Positions 26,577 through 34,475 of a DNA stretch of 61,772 nucleotides are shown in pieces. The stretch spans positions 1 through 61,772 of the forward strand of contig UQYV01000017.1 of NCBI GenBank assembly GCA_900545245.1, in the 5' to 3' direction. A program made the translations under genes and the position numbers. Source of the DNA: an uncultured Bacteroidales bacterium (GTDB lineage Bacteria > Bacteroidota > Bacteroidia > Bacteroidales > UBA932). The notes beneath the pieces are model-generated. The model searched no databases and had not been told where the DNA came from. It saw only the letters and a list, made by a program, of their open reading frames with translations. Each line of letters begins with the position of its first letter. Within the stretch, counting starts at the first letter, position 1.

Positions 26577-27329
26577 ATGAGAAAACACATCGTTGCAGGA
26601 AACTGGAAAATGAACACCACGGTTTCTGAGGGCGTAGAGCTCGCAAAGGCAGTTGTTGCAAAGTCGGCTGAGGTTTCGGCAGACGTGAAACTTATCATTG
26701 CACCTCCGTTCGTGCATCTCGCACCTGTCGCAGAGGTTGTGAAAGGATCTGCAGTAGGCCTTTCCGCACAGAATTGCGCAGACAAGGAAAAGGGCGCCTA
26801 CACAGGCGAGGTCTCTGTGAGCATGCTCTCCTCTGTCGGATGCGAATACACTATTCTCGGCCACTCTGAGCGTCGTCAGTACTACGGTGAGACTGATGCA
26901 AAGCTCGTCGACAAGATTCACCTTGCACTTGCTGCAGGTCTTTCTCCTATCTTCTGCATCGGTGAGAACCTTGAGCAGCGTGAGGCCGGAAAGCACTTCG
27001 ATGTCGTGACTGAGCAGGTTAAGAATGTGCTCTATACTCTCTCAGCCGAGGAAATGGCAAAGGTCATCGTGGCTTACGAACCGGTTTGGGCCATCGGAAC
27101 AGGTAAGACTGCAACTGCAGAGCAGGCTCAGGAAATCCACGCATGCGTGCGCAAGGTGCTTGCTGAGAAGTTCGGAGCCCTTGCCGAGGACATCACCATT
27201 CTTTATGGCGGAAGCTGCAAGCCTTCAAATGCGAAGGAGCTTTTCGCACAGCCTGACATCGACGGCGGTCTCATCGGAGGCGCTGCGCTCAAGGCTGATG
27301 ACTTCATTGCCATAGCACAATCGTTCTGA
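26577..27329 (+). CDS. tpiA: Triosephosphate isomerase
   Basis: A 250-residue TIM-barrel enzyme interconverting dihydroxyacetone phosphate and glyceraldehyde 3-phosphate. Active-site Asn and Lys are in VAGNWKMN, the catalytic His in LGHSERR, the catalytic Glu in AYEPVWAIGTGKTA (loop 6), and the phosphate-binding motifs are YGGSCKPSNA and DGGLIGGAAL. The tkt gene begins 2 nt after its stop, so the two form an operon linking glycolysis and the pentose phosphate pathway. Confidence 0.97.
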   Translation: MRKHIVAGNWKMNTTVSEGVELAKAVVAKSAEVSADVKLIIAPPFVHLAPVAEVVKGSAVGLSAQNCADKEKGAYTGEVSVSMLSSVGCEYTILGHSERRQYYGETDAKLVDKIHLALAAGLSPIFCIGENLEQREAGKHFDVVTEQVKNVLYTLSAEEMAKVIVAYEPVWAIGTGKTATAEQAQEIHACVRKVLAEKFGALAEDITILYGGSCKPSNAKELFAQPDIDGGLIGGAALKADDFIAIAQSF

Positions 27330-27331
27330 GC

Positions 27332-29368
27332 ATGAAAAATGATGTTAAGAATATGAATAGAGCCGCTGACAACATCCGTGTGTTGGCGGCTTCTATGGTT
27401 GAAAAGGCGAAGTCAGGGCATCCGGGCGGTGCTATGGGTGGTGCTGACTTTATGAATGTGCTCTATTCGGAGTACCTCGTGTATGACCCTGAGAATCCTT
27501 TCTGGGAGGGACGCGACCGTTTCTTCCTCGACCCGGGACATATGAGCACAATGCTCTATTCCACCCTGGCTTTCACAGGCAAGTTCACGATGGACGAACT
27601 CGCTCAGTTCCGCCAGTGGGACAGCCCGACACCGGGGCATCCGGAGCGCTGCGTAGAAAGGGGAATTGAGAACACATCAGGACCTCTCGGACAGGGACAT
27701 ACTTTCGCAGTTGGCGCTGCGATTGCCGCGAAGTTCCTCAAGGCGCGTCTTGGAGATGTGATGAATCAGAGGATTTATGCCTACATCTCGGACGGAGGCA
27801 TCCAGGAGGAGATTTCGCAGGGCTCGGGCCGTATTGCGGGAACTCTCGGACTGGACAACTTGGTGATGTTCTACGACTCCAACCGCATACAGCTCTCGAC
27901 AGAGACCGCTGCCGTTGACAATGAGGATGTTGCTGCAAAATATCGCGCGTGGAACTGGAAGGTGATTGAGATTGACGGTAACGATGTCGTTCAGATTCGT
28001 GCCGCCCTTGACGAGGCTCTCACGGTTGTGGGACAGCCTGTGCTCATCATCGGAAACACTGTGATGGGCAAGGGAGCCCTTCGCGCTGACGGCTCAAGCT
28101 ACGAAAACTGCTGCGCCACTCACGGTGCTCCTCTCGGAGGCGAGGCATATACAAACACCATAAAGGCTCTGGGCGGTGATGTGGAGAATCCATTCGCGAT
28201 TTTCCCTGAAACTGAGGCAATCTACTCTTCCCGTCGCGAAGAACTCAAGGGCATTGTTGCTGCCCGTAAGGCTGCTGAGGCTCAGTGGGCTGCGGAAAAT
28301 CCTGAACTCGCCGCAAAGAAGGCGAAGTGGTTCTCGGGTGAGGCTCCTGAAGTGGACTGGAGGTCAATTCAGCAAAAGAGGGACGACTCCACCCGTGGAG
28401 CTTCTGCAACTGTGCTCGGAACGCTCGCACAGGAAGTTGATAATATGATTGTTTCATCAGCGGACCTTTCGAATTCCGACAAGACCGACGGATTTCTCAA
28501 GAAGACACACGCCTTCACGGCGGGAGATTTTTCGGGTGCATTCCTTCAGGCTGGTGTTTCGGAACTTACGATGGCGTGCTGCTGCATTGGAATGGCTCTT
28601 CACGGAGGTGTCATTCCGGCCTGTGCGACATTCTTTGTGTTCTCGGATTATATGAAGCCTGCTGTGAGAATGGCTGCCCTTATGGAGGTGCCTGTGAAGT
28701 TCATCTGGTCTCACGATGCATTCCGTGTCGGGGAGGACGGACCTACCCACGAGCCTGTTGAGCAGGAGGCGCAGATTCGTCTGATGGAGAAACTTAAGAA
28801 CCACCACGGCGAGAATTCTATGCTGGTGCTTCGCCCTGCGGATTCGGAGGAAACCACTCAGGCTTGGAAACTTGCGATGGAGAATGTGAAGACTCCTTCT
28901 GCGCTGATTCTTTCCCGTCAGAACATCAAGAGCCTTCCGGAGGCGAATGATTATTCTCAGGTTGCGAAGGGTGCGTACATCGTTGCAGGTTCCGACAAAC
29001 TTCTGGACTATGGGCTCGGTGGAAATGAGGTGGTGCTTGTGGCTTCGGGTTCCGAGGTTGCAACTCTCGTCGCAGGAGCGGCTCTTCTTCGCGGGAAGGG
29101 GGTGCGTTGCCGCATAGTTTCGGCTCCGTCTGAGGGCTTGTTCCGCAGTCAGAGTGAGGAATATCAGGATGAGGTGATTCCTGCAGGAGCGAATGTTTTC
29201 GGCCTCACAGCCGGACTTCCTGTCACCCTTCAGGGACTCGTGGGCTCCAACGGCACAGTCTTCGGCCTGGAGAGCTTCGGCTTCTCCGCCCCATACAAAG
29301 TGCTCGACGAGAAACTCGGCTTCACCGCAGAGAATGTTTACAACCAGGTCCTAGACCAGTTGTTCTAG
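27332..29368 (+). CDS. tkt: Transketolase
   Basis: A 678-residue thiamine-diphosphate enzyme of the non-oxidative pentose phosphate pathway. The N-terminal domain has KSGHPGGAMGGADFM, LDPGHMSTMLYS, SGPLGQGHTFAVGAA and the TPP-binding segment AYISDGGIQEEISQG; the middle domain has AGVSELTMACCCIGMALHGG and THEPVEQEAQIRLM; the C-terminal domain has LVASGSEVATLVAGA. Full length for the family. It follows tpiA by 2 nt and ends just before a repeat-rich intergenic region. Confidence 0.96.
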   Translation: MKNDVKNMNRAADNIRVLAASMVEKAKSGHPGGAMGGADFMNVLYSEYLVYDPENPFWEGRDRFFLDPGHMSTMLYSTLAFTGKFTMDELAQFRQWDSPTPGHPERCVERGIENTSGPLGQGHTFAVGAAIAAKFLKARLGDVMNQRIYAYISDGGIQEEISQGSGRIAGTLGLDNLVMFYDSNRIQLSTETAAVDNEDVAAKYRAWNWKVIEIDGNDVVQIRAALDEALTVVGQPVLIIGNTVMGKGALRADGSSYENCCATHGAPLGGEAYTNTIKALGGDVENPFAIFPETEAIYSSRREELKGIVAARKAAEAQWAAENPELAAKKAKWFSGEAPEVDWRSIQQKRDDSTRGASATVLGTLAQEVDNMIVSSADLSNSDKTDGFLKKTHAFTAGDFSGAFLQAGVSELTMACCCIGMALHGGVIPACATFFVFSDYMKPAVRMAALMEVPVKFIWSHDAFRVGEDGPTHEPVEQEAQIRLMEKLKNHHGENSMLVLRPADSEETTQAWKLAMENVKTPSALILSRQNIKSLPEANDYSQVAKGAYIVAGSDKLLDYGLGGNEVVLVASGSEVATLVAGAALLRGKGVRCRIVSAPSEGLFRSQSEEYQDEVIPAGANVFGLTAGLPVTLQGLVGSNGTVFGLESFGFSAPYKVLDEKLGFTAENVYNQVLDQLF

Positions 29369-29374
29369 AATTTC

Positions 29375-29497
29375 ATCCCCTCCTATTTCGGACACGCAAC
29401 GCGAAGCAGGTCGTCATTTCTTGGCAAGCACCAGAGCCGGAGGGGATGAAGAAACAGATATGATGCAAGCAAACAGTCATTTCTTTGAAGCACCAGA
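29375..29497. repeat. Degenerate direct repeats and inverted repeat between tkt and the flavoprotein gene
   Basis: Two degenerate units with a 63-nt period start GTCATTTCTT at 29413 and 29476 and each continue with AGCACCAGAGC, GGAGGGG, GAAGAAA and ATGCAAG. Upstream, GCAACGCGAAGCAGG (29389 on) repeats the CAACGAAGCAGG end of the neighbouring structured element. CATCCCCTCC and GGAGGGGATG (about 29376-29450) form an outer inverted repeat. No gene is seen. Confidence 0.6.
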
Positions 29498-29630
29498 GCA
29501 GGAGGGGCGAAGAAATAGATGGGATGCAAGGCGGACGGTGAAGATGAATACCGCAGCAACCTGTCGGTTGTGAGGATTTCATCAAGCCGCCCAACGAAGC
29601 AGGCCGCTATTTCTTCGCCCCTCCCCCTGC
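29498..29630 (-). repeat. Stop-anchored repeat copy 1, behind the HI0933-type flavoprotein gene
   Basis: GAGGGGCGAAGAAATAG (29502-29518) pairs perfectly with 29607-29623, and GCAG (29498-29501) with CTGC (29627-29630). The 29607-29623 arm is the last codons and the TAG stop of the flavoprotein gene. The core, read on the minus strand, has CTGCTTCGTTGGGCGGCTTG, AATCCTCACAACC, a CAACC/GGTTG hairpin (29557-29570, loop TGTC) and CTTGCATCC. In the inner helix G29534 pairs with C29591 where copies 2 and 3 have C with G. Confidence 0.8.
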
Positions 29631-31019
29631 AAGGTAGCCGGTGCAAAAAGCTATCTGCAAGTTATACCCGCCTGTATCAGCATCAAGATTAAGCAGCTCA
29701 CCTGCAAAGAAAAGACCTGGAGTCAATTTTGACTCCAGTGTTTTTTTATTCACCTCGTCCAGCGAAATACCTCCGGCAGTGATGACACATCTCTCATATC
29801 CGACATATCCCGCAATAGGCAATCTCCAGTCTTTCAGAGCCTTGCCGACGCTGCGGCTGTCAAGCGGAGGATTAGAAGCAACAAATGGGCGAATCAGTTC
29901 CTTTGGCAGAAGTTTGGAAAGAAGCACTGCGAAACGTTCCTTGTAGGGACGCAGAGCCCGTTTTCCGCGAATGACCACATAGCTGCGTTTGTCATCGCTG
30001 ATTTCCTTCCAAAGCTCGTCAATACGGCGTTCCAGCTGCTGAGATTCCACAGCCGGTTTCAAATCGATATGGGCGGCAAGCTTCGCACCGTTAAGCACTG
30101 CCTTCACCGCCTTGCGACTGAGTTTGAACCCAATCGGACCCTCGATACCCCCGTCTGTGAAGTCCATGTCCCCGAATTCGGAATCCGTGATATTTCCATC
30201 AGTCTCAATAGAGAGCCGGACATTTTTAAGCTGTATTCCTGCAAGCATACGTCCCCATTCCGTGAGCGGAGTGGACCTGTCGATATGCCCTTTCAGTTCT
30301 CTGTATTCTCCGGATGTTGGAAGCGCAAATGTTTCTTCCTCAGGCATTTCAGATGCTCTGCTATTGTCAGTCTTATATCCTTTGGGAACTAATGCGGTCA
30401 GTGAGGGAAAACAAGTTTCAATCTTGTGTCCGAACTCCCGCGCCCAACGGTAGCCGTCTCCGGATGAGCCTGTAGCAGGGTAGGAGAGTCCTCCGGTGGT
30501 GATTATGAGTTTGCTCGAAATGAATTTACCCCGGGTGGTTGAGACAATAAATTCTCCATCGGCATTGCGGTCTACATCAGCCACTTCGCAGTCTGTCACA
30601 ATCTCTGCACCGCTGTCCTTCGCAAGAAAAAACAATGTGTCGACGACATCCGTGGATTTGTGGGATTGCGGGAATACTCTCTCGCCCCTTTCCACCACGC
30701 AGGGACAGCCTCTGTCTTCGACCAGTTGCATCATCTTTTGAGGCGGGAGCGTGAAGAATGCCGGCTTGAGGAAATCAGCTTTCGGATGCACATGCTTCGA
30801 AAACTCGTCCCACTGCGACATATTCGTAAAATTGCAGCGTCCTTTCCCGCTAATCATTATTTTGCGGCCCACTTTCGGCATTTTTTCCAGAACGACTACC
30901 TTGGGCCGCGATGCTGAGTTTTCTGCAGAATCGTTGCCCGAACACGCTCCGATGGCAGCCATGAGCCCCGCCGCTCCACCGCCGACAATCAGTATGTCAC
31001 AGAATCTTTCCTTTCCCAT
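29607..31019 (-). CDS. HI0933/BaiN-type FAD-dependent oxidoreductase
   Basis: A 470-residue flavoprotein of the HI0933 family (TIGR00275, annotated as NAD(P)/FAD-dependent or aminoacetone-oxidase-like). The N-terminal Rossmann motif is DILIVGGGAAGLMAAIGA, followed by VVLEKMPKVGRKIMISGKGRCNFTN, a family signature. Further landmarks are TTGGLSYPATGSSGDGY and the C-terminal FAD motif LFFAGELLNLDADTGGYNLQIAFCTG. The physiological substrate is unknown. Its last codons GGGAKK-stop form one arm of the repeat element described above. It is divergent from tRNA-Thr. Confidence 0.88.
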   Translation of the reverse strand: MGKERFCDILIVGGGAAGLMAAIGACSGNDSAENSASRPKVVVLEKMPKVGRKIMISGKGRCNFTNMSQWDEFSKHVHPKADFLKPAFFTLPPQKMMQLVEDRGCPCVVERGERVFPQSHKSTDVVDTLFFLAKDSGAEIVTDCEVADVDRNADGEFIVSTTRGKFISSKLIITTGGLSYPATGSSGDGYRWAREFGHKIETCFPSLTALVPKGYKTDNSRASEMPEEETFALPTSGEYRELKGHIDRSTPLTEWGRMLAGIQLKNVRLSIETDGNITDSEFGDMDFTDGGIEGPIGFKLSRKAVKAVLNGAKLAAHIDLKPAVESQQLERRIDELWKEISDDKRSYVVIRGKRALRPYKERFAVLLSKLLPKELIRPFVASNPPLDSRSVGKALKDWRLPIAGYVGYERCVITAGGISLDEVNKKTLESKLTPGLFFAGELLNLDADTGGYNLQIAFCTGYLAGGGAKK

Positions 31020-31034
31020 AATTGTAAAGAAATC

Positions 31035-31065
31035 TTGTGCAATATTCAGAAATTTACTATCTTTG
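31035..31065 (+). promoter_or_regulatory. Promoter of tRNA-Thr
   Basis: TTG (31035-31037) and TATCTTTG (31058-31065) are 20 nt apart, placing the transcript start about 35 nt before the tRNA. Confidence 0.7.
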
Positions 31066-31106
31066 CAGTCCTTTCTTCGGGCAGGAGCCCATAGATTGAG
31101 GTCAAA

Positions 31107-31179
31107 GCCAGTTTAGCTTAGTTGGTAGAGCATCGCATTCGTAACGCGAAGGTCGTGGGTTCGACTCCCATAGCTGGCT
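31107..31179 (+). tRNA. tRNA-Thr (anticodon CGT)
   Basis: Acceptor GCCAGTT pairs with AGCTGGC, the D arm is GCTTAGTTGGTAGAGC, the anticodon loop TTCGTAA gives anticodon CGT, and the T arm is GTGGG-TTCGACT-CCCAT. The anticodon stem has an A-C mismatch at the loop-closing pair. CCA is not encoded. Its last base overlaps the stop codon of the kinase-like gene on the opposite strand. Confidence 0.94.
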
Positions 31180-32060
31180 CACAGAATTGTATCGTGAGAG
31201 AGTTCCGCCGCCTCAATGTTCGGGAGGCATTCCATCGCCCAAGCCGGAACTTCAGCCAAAACATCAGAAATATAGTTGCAGACTGCGTCTGAGGTTTCTT
31301 CTGTGTAGTTCAGTACAGGAGGAGCAGAAGGAAGCAATGCCCCTATTGCTTTGATTGGATTCAAGCGTTGAATCTTGTTGTATGGAGCCTGGCTAAGGCG
31401 CACTATTGCACGAAGAGGATAGGCCTCAGCCTTGTAGCAAGGCGTTTTTCCACTCCAAGGTGCTCCGTAGACCATAACTTTTCCATCCTCGAGCACTCTG
31501 ATGAAAGGACTGTCATCGTTCAAAAGGAACGAGTCGGGGTATCTTTCGCGGAGGAGTCTGGTGTGAGTGCTCTTTCCGGTTCCTGATTCGCCGAGAAATA
31601 TGGCGGTCTGTCCGTCGAAAACATTGGCCGAGCAATGAATCGCAAGGCATTTGTGCATACAGGTCAGGAAGTTCACGGCCGTCCAAAGCGCATAGCGATA
31701 CATTGTCGCCGTCGCTCTCACTATGGATGTCCTGACGATGTCTGAGCCGATTTCCCAAATTTCCCAGAGTTCCTTTCCCGAATGTTCCTCGTGGGTGTGG
31801 AAAATTAATTCATTTCCTATCCTATAGAATTGACAGTCAATATCTTCGAAATCTACCTGAAAATAGGGCTCCACACCATTGCAGTTCTCTCTAAGACGGG
31901 TAACCTCCCTTTCGTCAAGTTCTTCGGAGACAGTGAAGTCGTTTTCTGTTGATGATTCTGTAACGAAGGGTTGGAAAAAAGGCATTGCCCCGATGAAATC
32001 GCAAAGATTCTGTCCTTCGAATTTGAAGACAAAGTCCGCAATTGAAAGTTTTACAGGCAT
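31179..32060 (-). CDS. HPr-kinase-like P-loop protein
   Basis: A 293-residue protein related to the HPr kinase/PEP carboxykinase-like ATPase group. The Walker A motif is FLGESGTGKSTHTRLL (about residues 155-170), followed by LLNDDSPFIRV, which fits the Walker B/DD motif, and YGAPWSGKTPCY. The N-terminal half (to about 140) is specific to this subgroup. ATG 32060 lies 10 nt after the stop of the PqqD-like gene, a better start than codons further up that overlap that gene. Proteins of this type are encoded beside PqqD domains in some RiPP clusters, where they phosphorylate the peptide, and as orphan pairs. Its stop codon overlaps tRNA-Thr by one base. Confidence 0.7.
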   Translation of the reverse strand: MPVKLSIADFVFKFEGQNLCDFIGAMPFFQPFVTESSTENDFTVSEELDEREVTRLRENCNGVEPYFQVDFEDIDCQFYRIGNELIFHTHEEHSGKELWEIWEIGSDIVRTSIVRATATMYRYALWTAVNFLTCMHKCLAIHCSANVFDGQTAIFLGESGTGKSTHTRLLRERYPDSFLLNDDSPFIRVLEDGKVMVYGAPWSGKTPCYKAEAYPLRAIVRLSQAPYNKIQRLNPIKAIGALLPSAPPVLNYTEETSDAVCNYISDVLAEVPAWAMECLPNIEAAELSHDTIL

Positions 32061-32070
32061 AGGCGTCTTC

Positions 32071-32379
32071 TTATTCGTTCTTTCCGTTGCTAAGGAGAGG
32101 CTCATCTTCTTCTTTTTCCAGAAGTCCACATTCCGCAATCTTGTCGCACCACGCCTGGGCGTCTTTACGTGCGAGATTCTCATCAATTTCGTATTCTTCG
32201 ACAAGGGCAGCAGCGACATCGTCGATTGTAAATTCAGCCTCGTGGAATTTGTTCCAAAGGAAGACTGAACTGTCGTTGAGTGATATGATTTTGGTCATAT
32301 CGCCGCCGTATTTGCCCTGCATTATGATGACATTCTGCCCCACGATGGAGCGGAGTTTGAATTTCGGAGAAATTTTCAT
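32071..32379 (-). CDS. PqqD family protein (RiPP recognition element fold)
   Basis: A 102-residue PqqD-like protein, a small winged-helix fold that in peptide-modifying pathways binds the leader of a precursor peptide. The pattern is typical: KLRSIVGQNVIIMQGKYGGD, ISLNDSSVFLWNKFHEAEFT, VAAALVEEYEIDENLARKDA and an acidic C-terminal tail. It is the first gene of a two-gene unit with the HPr-kinase-like gene. I see no precursor peptide, radical-SAM gene or transporter in the neighbourhood. Confidence 0.8.
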   Translation of the reverse strand: MKISPKFKLRSIVGQNVIIMQGKYGGDMTKIISLNDSSVFLWNKFHEAEFTIDDVAAALVEEYEIDENLARKDAQAWCDKIAECGLLEKEEDEPLLSNGKNE

Positions 32380-32549
32380 AAAATAACTTGAATTTTGTTA
32401 GTGCAAATGTCGTTAATTTGCTTCTAAAATGCAAAAAATGCGCGCAGATTGAGAAAAATATGCCTTTAATACTTGCAAGTTAGTGTTTTTCTGTCTATCT
32501 TGCAGCGTTTTTGAAAGAAGTTTCAATTACTAATTTAAAATTAAATAAC

Positions 32550-32723
32550 ATGAAAGAGCTCGTAGCTAAAATCAATGCTGAAATCGCAGAATTTCAGGCA
32601 AATGCTGAGGCACAGGTAGTTAAGGGAAACAAGGCTGCCGGCGCACGTGCACGTAAGAACGCTTTGGAACTTATGAAGGATCTTAAAGAATTCCGCAAGG
32701 TTTCAGTTGAAGCTTCAAAGTAA
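32550..32723 (+). CDS. Histone H1-like DNA-binding protein
   Basis: A 57-residue basic, helical protein starting MKELVAKINAEIAEFQ, with the core GNKAAGARARKNALELMKDL and ending FRKVSVEASK. This pattern is that of the Hc1/histone-H1-like proteins conserved in Bacteroidota, thought to bind DNA and help compact the chromosome. ATG 32550 is preceded by an AT-rich leader; a -7-like TATCTTG box at 32496 with TTG at 32473 is a probable promoter. A strong terminator follows. Confidence 0.85.
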   Translation: MKELVAKINAEIAEFQANAEAQVVKGNKAAGARARKNALELMKDLKEFRKVSVEASK

Positions 32724-32740
32724 GTCGCTAAACAAGCAAA

Positions 32741-32774
32741 AAGAAAGGTCGCTGATTTTTCGGCGACCTTTCTT
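32741..32774 (+). terminator. Terminator of the histone H1-like gene
   Basis: AAGAAAGGTCGC (32741-32752) pairs perfectly with GCGACCTTTCTT (32763-32774); the A/T-rich stem ends act in both directions. Confidence 0.85.
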
Positions 32775-32778
32775 GTAT

Positions 32779-32808
32779 AAACCTTCAAAAAATAACCTAC
32801 ATCATCTT
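32779..32808 (+). repeat. 30-nt repeat, copy A
   Basis: AAACCTTCAAAA-RATAACCTRCATCATCTT occurs here and at 52044-52073 with only two A/G differences in 30 nt. It starts 5 nt after the terminator of the histone-like gene. Confidence 0.7.
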
Positions 32809-32868
32809 ATTTTAAATCCACACTTCTGAAGAACTTTGAGATGTGGATGAAAAAGATTCTTCGCCACG

Positions 32869-33498
32869 TCAGAAATATATCTGGTGGCGAAACGTCTCTG
32901 TTTCCAAAAAATCTCCTGTCAGCAGACAATCTTGTTCCGCATTTTCCTCAGGAATCCTTTCAACCAACAGCAGGGGCTCCTGCAGCTCAACTGCTACTAT
33001 GTCACCGATTCTGAGCGAAACGACTTCCGACACCTCAGCAATGGCGTTCTCGACCATCTCTCGGCTGCCTTCCACGGTGCTGAAGATGACTTTCCCGTTT
33101 TTTCGCAGCACAAATTCGTTTTCATCGTTGTCGAGCACGAGGGGATTGTAGAGCGGGAAGGGGAGTATTGAACTATGGTCGAGACATGCGGACCAAGTCA
33201 GTTCACTCTTCGCAGAGGAAGCATCTACAGTCTCGGTCTCCAGGGCATTTCCATCAACGGCGGCGCCTGGACGTATGCCGCCGTAGAGCAGGACTCCGAA
33301 GTTGAATCCGTCATAGTAGCGATCCGCGAACTTGTAGCCGATGCATTTACCGGCCTTGCTCACTCTCACGAAGAGTACGGGGGTGAACCTGTAGCCTTCT
33401 ACGGCTGGGATTGCATAGATGTCCTTGTTCTCGCGCTCCCATGTTGTGTCAGGCCTGCATGTGCAGAGCCCTTCCATCGGTTTGACTATGATATTCAT
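32869..33498 (-). CDS. Divergent fumarylacetoacetate-hydrolase-fold-like protein (tentative)
   Basis: A 209-residue protein starting MNIIVKPMEGLCTCRPDTTW. The C-terminal half (NGKVIFSTVEGSREMVENAI, then SLRIGDIVAVELQEP) follows the pattern of the FAH fold, where a similar stretch reads around GDVI-TGTP, but the metal-binding acidic motif is not evident. The match is weak and the function unknown. ATG 33498 begins 4 nt after the exonuclease stop, and dnaN is two genes up, so it is the third gene of a dnaN operon. No signal peptide or membrane helix. Confidence 0.5.
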   Translation of the reverse strand: MNIIVKPMEGLCTCRPDTTWERENKDIYAIPAVEGYRFTPVLFVRVSKAGKCIGYKFADRYYDGFNFGVLLYGGIRPGAAVDGNALETETVDASSAKSELTWSACLDHSSILPFPLYNPLVLDNDENEFVLRKNGKVIFSTVEGSREMVENAIAEVSEVVSLRIGDIVAVELQEPLLLVERIPEENAEQDCLLTGDFLETETFRHQIYF

Positions 33499-33502
33499 GG
33501 CT

Positions 33503-34426
33503 CTAAAATAACTTTCCTGTGCCGAACCTCTCCTGGAGTGCAGCTGCCGCAGAAGCTGTCTCGCTTTCACTGAGAGGTTTCTTTGACGCCTCGCGTCTCT
33601 CTTTCTCGAACTGCTCCTTCAGTCTTGCAAACTGATGTTTGGTGTCGAGCATGAAGTCACCGCGGTCAATCCAACTGAAATAGGACGGATCGTTTTCGTA
33701 GACCCATTTTGCCGGCTTGCCCTTGTATTTTCCGAAATTCACCTCCACGACTCCCTTATCATTTAGAATGAGCCGTCCGGCGAAGTCTACATACCTGTTC
33801 TTGACGAATCCGGCGAGGGCATTGAGATCGTTCTTCAGCACCGGGAAGCCCTTGTCCGGGTCGACTGTCGAGTATTTGTCAAGCTGCGCCTCCACCACTT
33901 CAACCGTCGCCAGCACATCGGCTTCCGCGGCATGTGCGTTCTCGAAGTCGCAACCGCAGTAGAATCGGTGGGCAGCCTTGAGATTACGCGGCTCATAGGC
34001 GAAATAAATCAGCTGGGCGTCAATCATTTTCTTCGAATGCAGGTCGAGGTCGAAAGACTTGTGCCTATAGCAGCGTGTCCTTTCGATTTCCTCCGCAAGC
34101 ATAGGGAGGTCAAACTTTTGCGAGTTGTAGCCGCCGAGCTCGGAGTCTTTCAGCCACTCTACTACCTCGTCGACAATTTCCCAGAACTTCGGCTCGTCCT
34201 TGAGTTCCTCATTTGTGATTCCATGCACGGCCATCGCACTCGGATCAATCGGCCTCTGGCAGTTGTTCACATAGTCCCACGGGCAGACCCGCCATGTCTT
34301 TACACGCCTTTCTCCGTCGGGAAAGACCTTCACGAAGCAGAGCTCGATGATCGAGTCCGTCGGTATATTCAATCCGGTGCTCTCAATGTCAAAGAAAACG
34401 ACCGGTTTCTCCAAATTAAGTTTCAT
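33503..34426 (-). CDS. DnaQ-like 3'-5' exonuclease
   Basis: A 307-residue DEDDh exonuclease related to the epsilon subunit of DNA polymerase III. Exo I is VVFFDIESTGLN, Exo II GGYNSQKFDLPMLAEEI and Exo III HAAEADVLATVEVVE. A C-terminal extension (about residues 205-307) contains GKYKGKPAKWVYENDPSYFSWI, a small domain common in Bacteroidota versions. It lies 49 nt after dnaN, so it may be the proofreading partner of the replicase or a repair nuclease loaded by the clamp. Confidence 0.88.
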   Translation of the reverse strand: MKLNLEKPVVFFDIESTGLNIPTDSIIELCFVKVFPDGERRVKTWRVCPWDYVNNCQRPIDPSAMAVHGITNEELKDEPKFWEIVDEVVEWLKDSELGGYNSQKFDLPMLAEEIERTRCYRHKSFDLDLHSKKMIDAQLIYFAYEPRNLKAAHRFYCGCDFENAHAAEADVLATVEVVEAQLDKYSTVDPDKGFPVLKNDLNALAGFVKNRYVDFAGRLILNDKGVVEVNFGKYKGKPAKWVYENDPSYFSWIDRGDFMLDTKHQFARLKEQFEKERREASKKPLSESETASAAAALQERFGTGKLF

Positions 34427-34475
34427 TTATCAAAAATTATCGAAGTCCAACGCCGCAGATGGCCGTTTTAGGCAA

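Noticed and set aside
29375..29640. CRISPR array behind tkt
   Set aside because: Repeats are degenerate, only two units are present and no spacers of even length or cas genes are seen.
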